From Colius striatus (lineage: Eukaryota > Chordata > Aves > Coliiformes > Coliidae), in NCBI RefSeq assembly GCF_028858725.1, contig NC_084771.1, forward strand, positions 2,508,915 through 2,572,914: a stretch of DNA of 64,000 nucleotides, given 5' to 3'. Made by a program: the position numbers and the translations under genes. The notes under the pieces were generated by a model. That model had not been told where the DNA came from. It was given only the letters and a program-made list of their open reading frames with translations, and ran no database searches. Each line of letters begins with the position of its first letter. Positions within the stretch are counted from its first letter, which is position 1. This document shows, piece after piece, positions 22,711-35,299 of the stretch.

Positions 22711-25700
22711 TCAGTCACTTTCCCCAGCAGAGACGTACCGGCGCTTGGCTTGGAAGCACCAGCAGCACTTGGCAAACAAGCTCCGCAGCGAGCGCTGCTG
22801 CCTTGCAGACGGCAGGATCCAGCGGGTCTGAGTGGCCAGGCAGCAGATGGAGGGCTCGGGGTCTGTCTGCAGGGCCTGGAGGGCTGTGGCAGAAGGAGAA
22901 AGGGCCGGGATGAACCCCCGTGGCTTGTGTATGGCCGCCCCGGGCAGCCCCTCCAGACCCTGCCGGCCCCACGCGGCTCTCGCCCTGGCAGCAGGAGCAC
23001 GTGGCACCAGGGCATGTGCTGGGAGCTGCTGCTCAGGAAGGCCTCAGAGCTCCCAAGCCTCTCCTCTGCCCTGCCAGCGTTTCCCTGGGGCAGAGCAAGG
23101 AAGGGCCGTCCCAGCCCCAGCCGTACTCACCGCAGTGGATCTCTCTCAGCCTCTCCTCGCTCCTGTCCCTGGAGAATCGCGCAGCAACCCCTGAGCAGAG
23201 AGCCCCGTCAGAGCTGCTGCCGCCCAGCACGTCCCCAGCTGCCCCTCGCTGCCGGCAGCAGCGGGGCCGGGCTGCCAGGAGAGGGGCTCTGGGGGCTGCA
23301 ACTCACCCACAAACCTGATGGCCGCCGCTCGCACGCTGCCCTGCGAGTCCTGGAGGTACCGCAGGCTCTGCTGCAGGTACATGTCAGCTCTTCGCCTGTC
23401 CTTCCTCACCTGGAGAGAGTAAGAGGCTGGGATGGACCCTCCACTGCCGGCCAGAGCAGTCCCTTCTCCCGCTGATCCCCTTCCCAGCCCGGGCACGGCC
23501 ATCTCCCCAGCAGAGGCCTGTGGGGCCGAGGTACGGAGCCGCAGGCAGAGGCGGCTCTGGGGTGCCAAGACCCCTCTGCCCATCTGTCCGGGCTGCCAAA
23601 AGGACTGGGGTCTCCTCCAGCGGCCTGCGGGGTGGGGAGGGGAGCGTGGCTGGAGAAGAGCCCCTGGGGCCTCTGTGCTGGAGGGCTCCAGGCTGCGGGC
23701 CCGGGCCTTTGTCCTCACCAGGCACTCTGGGATCCTCCACGAGTCCTCGGAGCCGATGAAGCGCGTGGGCTTTTTGCACCGCAGGACGTCCATCACAGCC
23801 AGGAGGGTGTGCTGAGCCACCTGCAGAGCAGCAGAGGATGGGAACTGGCATCACGGCTTGGGGAAGGAGAGCCGGCGTCCCGCTCCTCTTGGCCAGGCGG
23901 CCTGCTGTTCCCAGCCCCGTATGGGGAGAGGCAGAGCCCGAGCGGGGGGCAGTGCCCGGGGCAGGGACATGGGGCAGCCAGCACCGCAGCTGCCTGGTGC
24001 TGCCGGCCAGCAGCAGCGAGATCCCGGAGAGCTGAGGGGCCGTCCCAGAGACACTGGGGCGGGCCGGAGCCAGCGGCACCTGCCAGGGGCACGTCCAGGG
24101 GCCTTTAGGCCACTAAAGGCCTGGGCTGCTCTGGGCAGATGGACCCCACCGGCCGCACCCCTGGGGAAATCAGGAAAGCCCATGGGGTGCATTCAGGCCC
24201 CGGGTGGCCACGGGCAGTGGCTGCTGAGAGCTGCTGCGCCAGGGCAGGCAGGGTGGGCAACGTCCGTGCCAGCTGCCAGCAGCCCCCACCCATGAGCCTC
24301 GGCCACCCCCGGGGTCTCTTCTCCCCCTTCCCCGCATCGCCGGCCCGCTTTGCAATCTGTACCTCGGCCACGCTCTCACAATGGTCGCTGCTGCGGAAGT
24401 AGAGCGGGACCAGCGCCCTCCTCAAATGGCTCTTCATCTTCTTCATGTCCTGGCGCTCCACAGTCCCCACCAGCTCTTGGAAGAAGCTGATGGAGAGCTG
24501 CCGCAGCTGGAGGCACTCCTGGCAGAGAGGAGGGCAGGGCAGGATGAGCAGAAGCACGAGGGAGGCCGATGGGAGGGGAGATGCTCTGGGCTCAGCTCCC
24601 ACAGAGGCCTTACGTCGTCAAAGAGCGGCAGCAGCGGCTCCAAGAGCTGGACGGCGATGCAGCTGGCGAGCTGTCCCTCCAGGTGAAACATCACGTTCTG
24701 CAGGACAGCCAGGGCCCGAGCCCTCACCTCCATGTTGGCATCCTGCAGCGTCTCTGCAATATCTGGCAGCAGGAACACCATTTCTTTTGCCTGGGTGAAG
24801 CAGAGATTTCCTGTGAGGCGGGGCAAAGACCACCCACCCTGGCCAACGTGCTCTGGCCGCTGAGCACCAGGCTCCCCCCGGCTCCCGGCACAGGAGTCGC
24901 TGCAGCGGGCTCCTGGCTGGTGGTGGCCGTGGCAGGCAGAGGAGCAGGGCCAGGGGAGGGCAGCAGAGACTCCCTGTGCGCTGCTCAGCCGCTGCTTTGT
25001 CCAACCACCCCAGCGGGGCAGATGGCTGGGGAACCCTGACCCTGGAAAGCTCCCCAGGCACCCACCAGCCCCGTCCACGGCAGGAAGGGCGCTTGGAGCC
25101 GTCCCCCCGCCTCCTGACCCCCAGCCAGGGCTAAACCTCCGTGTGGGCCAACGTGGCTCCACTCGACACCTCGCTCACCGTCTGATGTCTCCATGAGAGG
25201 GCGCGGAGACCCGCGAGCACCAACACGCGGTTCTCCCTCATCTCTGGGCTCCTCAGGTACTTCTGGAGCAGCTGCAGGCGGTCAGTGCTCTTCCCTTCAG
25301 CGTCGAACTCTTGCACCTGAGACAAAGAGACAAAGTGGTGAGAGAGGGGCAGAGCCTGTGGGGCTCCTGCTTCCCACGGGCAGCTCGGAGCAGGGTCCCG
25401 GGGCAGCCCTGCCCGCGCAGGACCGCACGGCAGCTTTGCCCACTCCTCCTGCCCTCTGACCATCAGCAGCCTCTTGTCCTCAGCCAGGGCTGGTTCCTTA
25501 CCATCTGCTTCACGTCCTTGGTCTGCTGCTCCTCAGGGCCCAGCTACCGGTTCCAATCGTCAGCGACATCCAGCAGCTTGTGGAAGAAGTCCGGCAGTGC
25601 CACGTCCTGGAGCAGCAGCGTCTCCCACATGGCCAGGCCGGCGCTGCCAAGTCCAGAGCATTTGGTCAGCGGGGCTGTCACGCAGCCCTGGCCCTGCCCA

Positions 25701-27315
25701 AGGCCCCTGGCCCGTGGGCAAGCAGGAGAAGGCTGAGGGGAGGGGGTTCCCTGTGGGGCAGGGAGGAGCGTGGTGGCTGGCAAGTGTGCAGGGGCGGTGG
25801 GCCCTGCTCCTCGGGGCTGGGGGGGCTGATACCTGTCAGACAGTGGGATTTGGCTGGACATGCTGTCAACCAGCGCCATGGGGTTGCTGTGGGCCAGCGG
25901 GACAATCAGGCCCATCAGGCTCCGCCGGGCTGCCAGTTTGCTGGTGTTCTCCAAGCTCTTGTGGATGGAGCTGACGACGTCTGACACCTGGAGGGGACAC
26001 GGACTGTCTGGAGCGCGGCCCTTTCCTCAGCTGCCCCTTCCCACCCCTCTCGGAGAGGCAAGGCAAGGCAAGGCAAAAGCAGGAGCAAAGGCCTCGAGGG
26101 CAGGGCAGCTCAGCCAGAGGCTACTTACATCGCCCAGCCAGGGGTCAGGCTCTCTCATGGCCTCGTTCAGCACCCTCCTGGCCCCCTGCTCGTCTTCGGT
26201 GCTGGTGTCCTGCATGGCTTCGATGGCCGACAAGACGGACCTTCTCTTCTCTAAACACGATACAGGACCTAGCAGAGGAGGAAGAGCAGGGAGGGCTGTA
26301 GAGCAGAGCTGCGGGCAGGAGTGGGCAGAGGAAGGAGCTCTGCCCTTTGTCCCCATGCCCCCTTCCTGGGCACAGCCTCCCCGGGTGTCGTGGTTTGGCA
26401 TGATAGCTTCTTCTCGTAAGGGGGAAGGGGCTGTAAAGATGGCTCCTGTGAGAAGTTGCTCGCAACTCTCCCCAGCTCTGAGCCAGACCCACTGCCGGGG
26501 CTGAGCCAATGAGCCACCTCCACCATCACTTTTGAAGAAGAAGCTAGAAGAGGAGGTTTCTTCCTCCATCTTCCTCCATCTTCTTCCTTCTCTGCCTTTT
26601 CTTTTCCTTCGGGCTGGTGGTGGTGCAAGGAGTGGGAACAGCGAGAGAAACAACCACGCGGACTCCAAGGTCAGTGATGAAAGAGAGGAGGAGGCCGTGT
26701 CCCAAGGAAGGGACCCAATATCCACAGCTGTATAAACTTGAATAAACTTTCCTGCTTTCCTCTCTCAGTCGAGTGCTGGAGTCTGTCTTACCCTTTAACC
26801 ATAACTGACAGCGAGCCCTCCCTGCCCTTGTCTCAATCCACAGCAACCTTGCTTATCTTTTTACTACCATTTCACTGAGGCCTCTGCCATCCTGACAAGG
26901 GTGGGGGTGGATGGGGGCACCGAGCGAGAGACTGTCGTGGTGCTGCTGTGCTGGCTGGGCCAGACCACGACACCGGGGCTCTCGGGGACAGAGGCTGCGA
27001 TGCTGGAGCCCCTCACTCACCGTCTTCTGATGACTCAGAACTCTCACTCATCGCATACACCAGGGTTTCGTCCCATGTCACCCTGTGCTTGAGTTTCTTT
27101 TTCGTAGCGCCGGGAGCCCCATCCTCCTTCCCAGCTCCCTTCGAGGAGCTGGCGACTGTCGGCACGCTCGGGGAGGGCACACGAATGCGGTCAGGGCGGG
27201 AATGGCGAAGCCTTTGCAAGGCGCCTCGTCTCTCGGAGATTGTCAGGGACTGTGTCAAAGAGAAGCTGCGCTGGCTCAGGGCGCTCTTCAGCTCCCTGCT
27301 CCTGACTTGCCCCAT
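22711..27315 (-). pseudogene. MROH-like A2, nonsense codon in exon 4
   Basis: Same 11-exon plan as A3: 27315-27021, 26268-26129, 25987-25833, 25643-25502, 25316-25179, 24790-24614, 24518-24363, 23820-23719, 23409-23307, 23190-23131 and 22883-22711. At 25544-25546 a CAG glutamine codon of the other copies is TAG, ending translation at about codon 230 of 546, inside the HEAT region. Splice sites are otherwise intact. Exon 5 has two radical changes unique to this copy (Leu to Arg, Arg to Trp), consistent with relaxed constraint. A sequencing or assembly error at one base, or a truncated 229-aa product, cannot be excluded. Intron 1 holds a solo LTR. Confidence 0.78.
26386..26972 (+). mobile_element. 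Solo LTR in intron 1 of A2 (ERVL-like)
   Basis: 587-bp element with TGTCGTGGTTTGGC at the start and GGCCAGACCACGACA at the end, flanked by the 5-bp duplication CCGGG (26381-26385 and 26973-26977). TATAAA (26731) and AATAAA (26741-26746) are internal. A 5-bp duplication fits class III (ERVL) integration. A1 keeps the empty site at 1965-1972. Confidence 0.85.
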
Positions 27316-27376
27316 GGCTGTCTCAACAGACACTGGCTGGGGCAGGCGGCTGCTGCCAAAGGCCCTGCGCTGGGGG

Positions 27377-27384
27377 TGACGTCA
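27377..27384. promoter_or_regulatory. CRE palindrome TGACGTCA upstream of A2
   Basis: Same site and distance to ATG as in the other A copies. Confidence 0.6.
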
Positions 27385-27412
27385 CAAAGGGCCCCGTTCT
27401 GAGCTGCCGCCC

Positions 27413-27645
27413 AGTGTGGGGCACGGGAAGGGGGATGGCATCATGGGGGGCACGGGAAGGGGGGATGGCATCATGGGGGGCACGGGAAGGGGGGATGGAA
27501 TCATGGGGGGCACGGGAAGGGGGGATGGCATCATGGGGGGGCACAGGAAGGGGAGATGGCATTGTGGGGGGAACAGGAAGGGGCAAGGGGGGATGGCATC
27601 ATGGGGGGCACGGGAAGGGGCAAGGGGGATGGCATCATGGGGGGC
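27413..27645. repeat. Upstream minisatellite of A2
   Basis: About eight copies of the 29-31 bp GGCACGGGAAGGGG/ATGGCATCATGG unit, fewer than at A1. Confidence 0.9.
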
Positions 27646-27959
27646 ACCTGGCTTTGGAATTAAACTTGAGGCTGTGAACTCTGAAATTAGGATTTGTGTC
27701 TGAAAGTGATGGTCCTGAAACCTATGGTTTTGCACCCTCAAAACGAGTCCTGGAAGGGGCAATGAGAGGCTTTGGCCATGAAATAGTTGAATTCTATGCT
27801 TCAAGCACCACTTCCTCCAAGCCCAGGATCAGTGTGTCCCCACATGTAGGAACGGAGGCTGGAGGCCTCCATGGGTGAGCAAGGATCTGCTGGGACAGCT
27901 CAGGCCGAAAGCAGCCATCTCTGAGAGGTGGAAACGGGGCCTGGCTTCTTGGGAAGAGT

Positions 27960-28725
27960 ACACAACATTGCCAGAGCATGCAGGGGTGCCACCAAGAAGG
28001 CCAAAGCCCTTCTAGAATTCAACCTGGCCAAGAAAGTAAAGCAAAGCAAGAAGGTGTTTGTCATGACATCAACAGCAAAAGGAAGATGAGGGGCGCCGTG
28101 GGCCCACTGCTGAACACAGAGGGTGCCCTGGTGACAGGGGATGCAGAGGCCGAACTACTGAATGCCTTCTTTGCTACAGTCTGTACAGACAAGGCCAGCC
28201 CTCGGGAAGCCCAGTCCAGCAAGGACAGTAGGATGGCCTGGACAGCAGAGCACTTGGCCTGGGTGGAAGAGGAAGAAGTTAAAGATTTGCTGGCCAAGCT
28301 TGAGGCTCATAAGTCAATGGGTCCTGACGGGATGCATCCGAGAGTGCTGAGGGAGCAGCTGATGTGATTGCTGAGCCTCTCTCCATCATTTTTGATCAAT
28401 CATGGAGCACAGGCGAGGTGCCTGAGGGCTGGAGACAGGCCAATGTCACTGCAGGCTGCAACAAGGGCTGGAAGGATGAGCCAGGAAACCACAGGCTGGT
28501 CAGCCTGACCTCCATCCCTGGAAAGGTGATGCAACAACTCATCCTGAATGTCACCACTAAACAGGCAACAGGCACAAGCTGTAACTGAAGAGGTGCCAAA
28601 GAGACACAAGGACAAACTTGTTCCCTGTTGAGGTGAGGGAGCACTGGCAGGGGTTGCCCAGATGGGCTGTGGAGGCTCATTCCCTGGAGACATTCCAATC
28701 CAGCTGGACAAGTTCCTGTGTGCCT
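27960..28725 (+). mobile_element. CR1 LINE reverse-transcriptase fragment plus 3' piece
   Basis: 27978-28367 encodes the N-terminal part of the CR1 ORF2 reverse-transcriptase domain (SMGPDGMHPRVLREQL). After a frame break, 28364-28560 continues with the following motif region (GEVPEGWRQANV). A short CR1 3' piece follows (28570-28725). Frame-broken and inactive. It is mirrored at 36443-37092 and 49462-50072, and absent upstream of A1. Confidence 0.9.
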
Positions 28726-28879
28726 TTCCCTCACCCACTAAGCAGGTGACCTTGTCATAGAAGGAGATCAGATTGGTCCAGCAGGACCTGCCCTTCATAA
28801 AGCTGTTTTGACTGGGCTTGAAGCCATCCTCCAGCACAGGCCTCAGGTCAGCTGCACGTCCTGGCAGTGCTGGGTGATA

Positions 28880-29425
28880 ACAGACCATGAGCAGCAACGT
28901 GGCCTCGTGGGCAAGAAGCCAATGGCAGCCTGGGGGCATCCAGCAGAGTGTGGGCAGCAGGGCCAGGGAGCTTCTGCTCCCCCTCTGCTCTGCCACATCT
29001 GCTGAGGCCTCAGCTGGAGTCCTGTGCCCAGTTGTGGGCTCCCCAGCTGCAGAGGGACAGGGAACTGCTGCAGAGAGGCCAGTGCAGGGACACCCAGATG
29101 CTCAGGGGACTGGAGCATCTTCCTTGTGAGGAAAGGCTGCTGGACTTTGGACAGTTCAGCTTGGAGGAGACTGAGGGGGGACCTCGTTAATACTTACAAG
29201 TGCTGAAAGCTGCATGCCAAGGAGAGGAGGCAGCAGGGAGGGTTTTTCCTGTAGTGTCCAGTGACAGGACAGGGGGTATTGAACAAAAGCTGTAACACAA
29301 ACAATTCCCCTTAAGGAAAAGCTTCTTTCCTGTTGAGGTGAGGGAGCCCTGGCCCAGGCTGCCCAGGGAGGGTGTGGAGGCTCCTTCTTGGGAGGTTTCC
29401 AAACCCACTTGGACACCTTCCTGTT
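28880..29425 (+). mobile_element. CR1 LINE 3' fragment upstream of the B2 3' end
   Basis: Plus-strand 3' fragment nearly identical to 14005-14545, with GTGAGGGAGCCCTGGCCCAG and TGGAGGCTCCTTCTTGGGAG landmarks. Confidence 0.85.
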
Positions 29426-29828
29426 GTAACGGTGCAGCAAGATTCATTCAAAGATGTAGAGAGGCTGGGTAATGCACCTGCAGACACATACACAGCCAAC
29501 ACAGTGCAACCAACAGAGGGACTCAAAGCCACCCTTCCTTGGCTGGCTACTTCCTTATATGCTGCTTCTGCCCATGTGATCACCCAGGGCCCAACTGATT
29601 AACTTGCAGCACCTGTTTCTGATAGTTGGAAGTAGCTTGCCAGCTGCATTAACTTGTCCCCACCATCTTTATTCAAGCTGGCTGGTCCAAGTCATATTTG
29701 TACCTACAAATATTTGGTTCTGTCATGCTGTTTGAAGAACTCTGTCCGTCCCTGGGACTTCTTGAGCTACTGCTTGAAACGTGACAGGCCAGACATGGGG
29801 AGCACTGGTTAAGGTTTGATGACGGAGC

Positions 29829-29834
29829 TTTATT
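29829..29834 (-). terminator. Poly(A) signal of B2
   Basis: AATAAA on the minus strand, about 300 bp after the B2 stop, as in B1. Confidence 0.7.
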
Positions 29835-30130
29835 GTTTTTACCAAAGCACTTTGCGTCCCTCAAACAACACGGAACAAATCCAGGTTTGTTGACACGAAG
29901 GGTAACAAAGAGTTTCCAGCTGTAGAAAATGGTTCTCACAGGGTGAAGAAAGCCAGAAAATCAAACGTACACAAACTGGAAGAAACCCAAGTGCTAAACT
30001 CGGTGTCTAAACTACTGAGCAACGATGCAAAAGAAAACTGCTGGTAGGTCCAAGGTTTGCCATGGAGCACAGGGAGGAGCTCATGGAATAGCCCCTGGCA
30101 TGGGCCCCGCTCAGAGCTGCAGCTGCCCGG

Positions 30131-33100
30131 TCAGCGACGGGCCCAGAGAGAAGGCCGTCTGCTCCAGGCCCTGCGGAGCCACTCTCGCAGGCTGAGTCTG
30201 GAGGGAGCTGCTCTCTCTGCATCTCTCAGGGTGCACTGCGTTTGAGCTGCCAGGTTTGCTACTGACGAGATGGTGTCTTCTGGCAGGTTTTCAAGGGCTG
30301 CAACAGAGAGGAACAGAGCTGAGATCAGAGCCTGTGTTCACCCCAGGAACCCCTCCTGCCAGGGCAACCCCCAGCTGTTCCCACAGCCCAGAGGGAGCCG
30401 GGCCCAACGGCATCAGCCGGAAGGTGCTGAATACCCCCCGTGCCCCTGACATCTCTCTCTGCTCTCCCTGGCCGGGGCAGGGGCCGCAGCTCCCTTCCCA
30501 GGGCCTCTCGTCCTCCCTGCCAGTCCCCGCTGCCGCCCCGCTGCCCTCACTCACCCTCATGGATGGGCTGCAGCAATTCCTGATGCCCCCTCAGGTGCTG
30601 CCCGGCGAGCCCTGCGAACGCACAGTCGGTCAGTGCCCCAGCGGCACAGTTGCCTCACAGGTCCCTGCAGCCCGGCCACACGCCCCCCTCCCCTTGGCAG
30701 GGCTGAGCCCAGGCTCTTCCCCGGGCGAGCGAGCGCCAGGCGCAGGGCAGGGCTGGCACAGGGCGCAGGGAGCCCCGCGGGCGCCAGGGCCCTGCACCGG
30801 GCACTCGCGGCTCCGCAGCCACGCGGCTGATTCCTGCGGCCGCGCCACAGCCGGGGCTGGGGCCGAGCTGCAGCGGGGCAGGGAGGGACAGGGGCTGTGT
30901 CTCACCCAGGAACCTGACGGCCGCCTCTCGTATGGGCTGCTGATGGCTCCAAAGGCACCGCGCTGCCTGCTGCACATAGTGCGCGGCTCTGCTGCCGCAC
31001 CCTGACAGCTGCAGACGGACAGGGGACAAAGGGAAGGGTTGGTACCGACCGTGGCCCTGTGCCCGGGACGGGCTGTGGCAGTGGGCAGGGGCACAGCTTG
31101 CCCAGGCTGGGGCTGCTGCTTGGGGACCATCCTTACCAGGTACTTGCCCACTTCCAATGTCTTCCTCTTCTCCAGGAGCTTTCTGAGCCTCCTCTTCTTC
31201 AGGAAGGCGGCAGCTCCAAGCAGGGTTACCCGAGAGGCCTGCAGACACACAGAGCAGGGAGATGCTACCGCTGCCCAGGGCACAGGACGGGCGTCCTCTC
31301 ACCCGGGCAAAGCTCATGGCCGTTCCTGGCCCTGGGGACCTCCCGCGGGGACATGGGCAGGTCAGAGATCCTCACCTCTGCCACCTCCGGGCTCTCGTCA
31401 TGCAGGAGGCAGAGCAGTTCGATCACGTTCTCATACACCCGTGTCTTCATCGGCTGTCTTTCCTTTTTGTTGACAGACTGCATCAGACGTTGGAAGAGCT
31501 CAAGGGAGAGCAGCTGCACACTGCTGGTGGTCTGGTGGAAAAGAAAGAGGACAAGAGCTCAGCACCGGCTGCTGCAGGCCCACCTGGGCATGGCTCTGAA
31601 AATGCACAGAGCACAAAGGTTCCTGGCAGCAGCCAGTGCCTGTGGTGGGGGGCACAAAGCCTTACGTGGTGAAAGAGTGGCTGGAGCCTCCCAGTCAGCT
31701 CCAGAACGAGGGTGCTGCAAACTGGGCTGTTGGCAGCCTGGAGCATCATTTTGAGCAAGGAGAGGGTCGTTTCGACCACCTCGTCATCTAGGTCCTGCAG
31801 TAGCTCCAGGAGGCTTTCCTGCAGGATCCACATGCTTTTGGCCTGTGTGCAACACGATGCTTGTGGTGAAGCCGTGAAAAGCTGCACTGCCAAAATCACT
31901 CCAGTGCTTCAACCCCATGCTGCTGCCTCGGGAGCCAGAAGCCAAAGGCCTGCCACAAGGGACTTGGGGAGGCCAGCAGGGAGGCAGGAGGGCTGGCAGG
32001 AGCTGACAGAGCTCCCAAAGCACAGCCAAGCCCCAGCTGCATGTCCCCCAGCTCCCCTCACCCAGCCCCACGCCCCCAGCACGGCTCTGGACGGCTGCCT
32101 CCTGCCTACCTTCGAGGGCTCGTTGCAGGTGGTGATGAGGGCATTGAGCATCAGCCACTGCATCTGGCTGCACTCGCTCCGCAGGTACCTCGGTGCCAGC
32201 TGCAGGACATGTTCGTCTAATGCCCTCACCTCAGGGCAGGTCAGGAGCTGAAACACAGCAAGCAGTGACGAGGACGCCCGGCTCTCCCAGGGCTCTCCCA
32301 GGGCTCCACCTCAGCCCGGCCCTCAGGGTCACCTCAGCCAGGAACGCCATGATAGGGATCTCCCAGCACACCTCCTCACATCTCAGCACCTGCAGCAGGC
32401 GCTCAGTCAGCTTGTAGCATATGGTAGTTGACATCCTGCACATCTCCCTGGCAAGAGCGGTCAAGAAGACACCGTTGGCCCTGAGCAGGGTGGGCAAATC
32501 CCTCCCAGGACCGACCCGCTGAAGGCAGGTCTGGTTTAGTTTGGGGGTTGTGGGGGGTGCTCCATCTGCAGGGGGAAATGGTTGGGGGGAGCTGGGAGAA
32601 GGGGGCTGTCACCTGCCAAGCAGCCCCATCGCATAGTGCCGGGACTCATCCTTGAGGAGTAATTCCCAGCCACGCTGCTTCTTCATTTCAGACACCACAT
32701 CCCCATAGCCCAGGCAGCAGAGCAGCTCTTTCACAGTGCGCAGCACAAACCTGTGTGCAGAGCAAAGCCCAGGTCACACCAGGAGCCCTGGGCCCAGCTC
32801 CGGGCCGTGGCAGGGCTGGCAGGACTGGCGTGGGGCACCTGCTGGGGGTGGTGGGAAGGTGGCCTTCTGGCTGGTGCTCCTGGCAGAAGCAGGCGTTGGG
32901 CAGCTTGTCCGCGAGGAAGAAACTTTGGAAGAGCAGAGCCAGGAAGAAGGCAGGAAAATTCTCCCACAAGCTTGGTGGGTAGTCGGGCATCTGAAGGATG
33001 GCCTGCAGCGCTCTGGTTGCCTGCAGGAAAGAAACAGCCCAAGACAGAGCTCAGCACCCAGACGACTCCGTGCAGGGCCTGAGTGCGGGGGTGAGCAGAG

Positions 33101-34230
33101 GCGCGGGACAGAAACTCACGGCCATGGGATTGATTTCAATGCTGTCCCCTTTGGAGGTGGATGTTCTGTGCAGGGGCATGTCCTCCAGCACGCCGAGCAG
33201 CTCCTGCAGCACCTCCTCTGCTTTCTCACTCTCGGACACAAGCTTCCTCCAGAGGGCCCCAGCAATACTGCAGGCCCAGAGATCAATGTCAGAGGGGGCT
33301 TGGCCGCAGCACCGAGGCCTGGGCAACTGTGGGGGCTGGGGCTGGCCTCCAGCCCTGCCTCTGCCCGCTGCCCCCAGCGACGGGGCCTCGAGGGGCAGGG
33401 AAGGAACAGGGCAGTGGGCTCTGGGACTGGCAAACCGAGAGGCCAGAGGGCTCTAAAAATCTCCGTCTGCCTGGCAGCTCCACGGGCCGGGCCCTACGGC
33501 TGCTGAGCCTGGGGCTGTCAGGGCAGGCCGGGTCCCATTACCTGGGGCACAACGGGGCACAGTGCAGCAGGGTCACCACCGCATCATGGGGGTGGACGTT
33601 GGCCAGCAGCAGAGAAACCACACCTGCCAAGTGCTCAGTCACATGGCTGGGCTGCTCCTCTTCTGTCAGGTTCCAGCCTGGAAGGGGCAAAGAGCGAGCT
33701 GAGGCAGAGCTGAGGGGAACACAGCTGAGCCCCCCGCTCCCCGGGCAGGGCCAACCCCGGCACAGGGCTGCTGGGGACGCTGACCTGTGTCTCTCCGGCT
33801 GCAGTCTGGGGGGGCTCAGGGGATAGAGCCCAGCCCTGGGGAACAGTCCCAGCCCCTCTTTCCCTGGGGATGCCCAGCGGGACCGGGACAGGGCCCAGGC
33901 GGCTGCAGCCACCAGCGCTGGGGCCCAGCTCAGCCACTCACCCGCCTCCAGCAGCTGGACCTCCTCCACCTCAGCGGGCTGCCCCTCCTCCACCTCAGCG
34001 GGCTGCCCCTCCTCCACCTCAGCAGGCTGCCCCTCCTGCACCACATTGGGCTGCCCCTCCTGCACCACACTGGGCTGCCCCTCCTGCACCACATTGGGCT
34101 GCCCTGCTGCATCAGCCCCAGAGTCTTCCTCCTGCTCTTCCTCTTCTCCCATCCAGGCGAGCCTGGGCACCCTGGGGGGTTTCTCCTCCCTCCTGCTGAG
34201 GCCTGGCCTCGAGGGCTGCTGCTGCCGCAT
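30131..34230 (-). CDS. MROH-like gene B2 (complete, 13 exons)
   Basis: Near-identical duplicate of B1, shifted 14.88 kb, encoding 635 aa. Exons: 34230-33942, 33677-33542, 33267-33120, 33020-32839, 32750-32613, 32447-32333, 32247-32110, 31842-31666, 31531-31376, 31238-31137, 31008-30906, 30611-30555 and 30297-30131. It is one glutamate codon shorter than B1 at the end of the exon-1 acidic repeats, and it keeps 8 bp missing from B1 just upstream of exon 6 (near 32510). Replacement differences are few, for example Glu for Lys in exon 7. All splice sites and the frame are intact. It lies in the spacer between the inverted A2 and A3 arms. Confidence 0.8.
33961..34104 (-). repeat. 24-bp coding repeats in exon 1 of B2
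   Basis: Same six 8-codon units as in B1. Confidence 0.9.
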
Positions 34231-35299
34231 GGCTGGGAAACGTTGGGCAAAGTGCTGAGGGTCAGTGGGGAACGAGGGGTCTGCACACGGCTCCTGGCAG
34301 CCACAATCTGTCCCGTCCTGTCCTCCGGGCACTCTGGGGTGGTCATGGCTGCGCCAGTGCTACATCATGCCAGAGAACCAAGGGCTCTGTGACACGCTGC
34401 CACGGCCCGTGGGGCCCCGTTTCCCCCTCACACTGGCCCCAGCCCCGCCCAGCTCCAAAGGAGCTCCCTGGGACAGCACCTCCGAGCCCAGCACAGCCCA
34501 GAAACAACTCCCAGGACGCAGGGTCATGGCTGGGGGAGCGTTGGTGGGCATCTCCAGGGACAGGTTTCTTGGGGATCCCCACCATTTGGGAATCTCCAAG
34601 TGCCATCTCACAATCCAGGCGTCTGCAACAAGCAGTCTTTTCAGTTTTGGCAGAAAAAGCCCCTGTTGTTTCCCCCCCTTGGTACTGGAATTACTCAGAC
34701 TTGTTCCAGTAAATATCTTTAGCAGCTGCAGCTTCGCAGCTCAACATCTCCAATCAATTAGCAGGATATCAATCACCTGGACTACAGTTTCTTGTATCAG
34801 AAGGAAAGAGGTTTCATTGGCAAGTCTTAGTAAGACAATGATTTTACAGACACCCAGCAGCAGTCCTCTGTCTTCCCTCAGCCACGTGCCAATTGCACAA
34901 CGATTCTCCAGCAGCTTCAGTCTCAGCTGGCTCACTTTCAGTGGCTTATTTCTACAGATGCCCCTGCCCCAGCACTAACAAATTCTGCTTAGAAAAACCT
35001 CAATAAAAAAGGAAAACAACCCAAAGCAGCGAGCTTTAGAGTTGGGTTTGAACTGGAGAAAACATTTGGCAGAAAATGATATCCACAAGGGGAAAAGAAT
35101 CATCTCATTGTCTCAGTTCTCAGTGACACATGAGGCAAGAGCTTTGTGCTGGAGCTGAGAACAAAACTGATCTTGTGATGGCCTGTCTGAAAAAAGCTAC
35201 TGCCAGCTTTTGCCTCCTCTTCAATCCACATCAGCAAGGAAAGTGAGATTTCCTTGGGGGTGAACTGCACACCTATAAACACACAGGTTGTAAAGAGTC

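Larger units (their letters stand above)
20165..28560. repeat. Left arm of large inverted repeat
   Basis: Carries CR1 cluster, A2, minisatellite and CR1 reverse-transcriptase fragment. Its reverse complement is at about 36500-45195, with only scattered differences visible by eye apart from indels in minisatellites, LTRs and CR1. The spacer holds B2. Confidence 0.8.

Noticed and set aside
27978-28367. CR1 reverse-transcriptase frame as a functional gene
   Set aside because: Truncated and frame-broken after the first domain, with no upstream ORF or complete ORF2.
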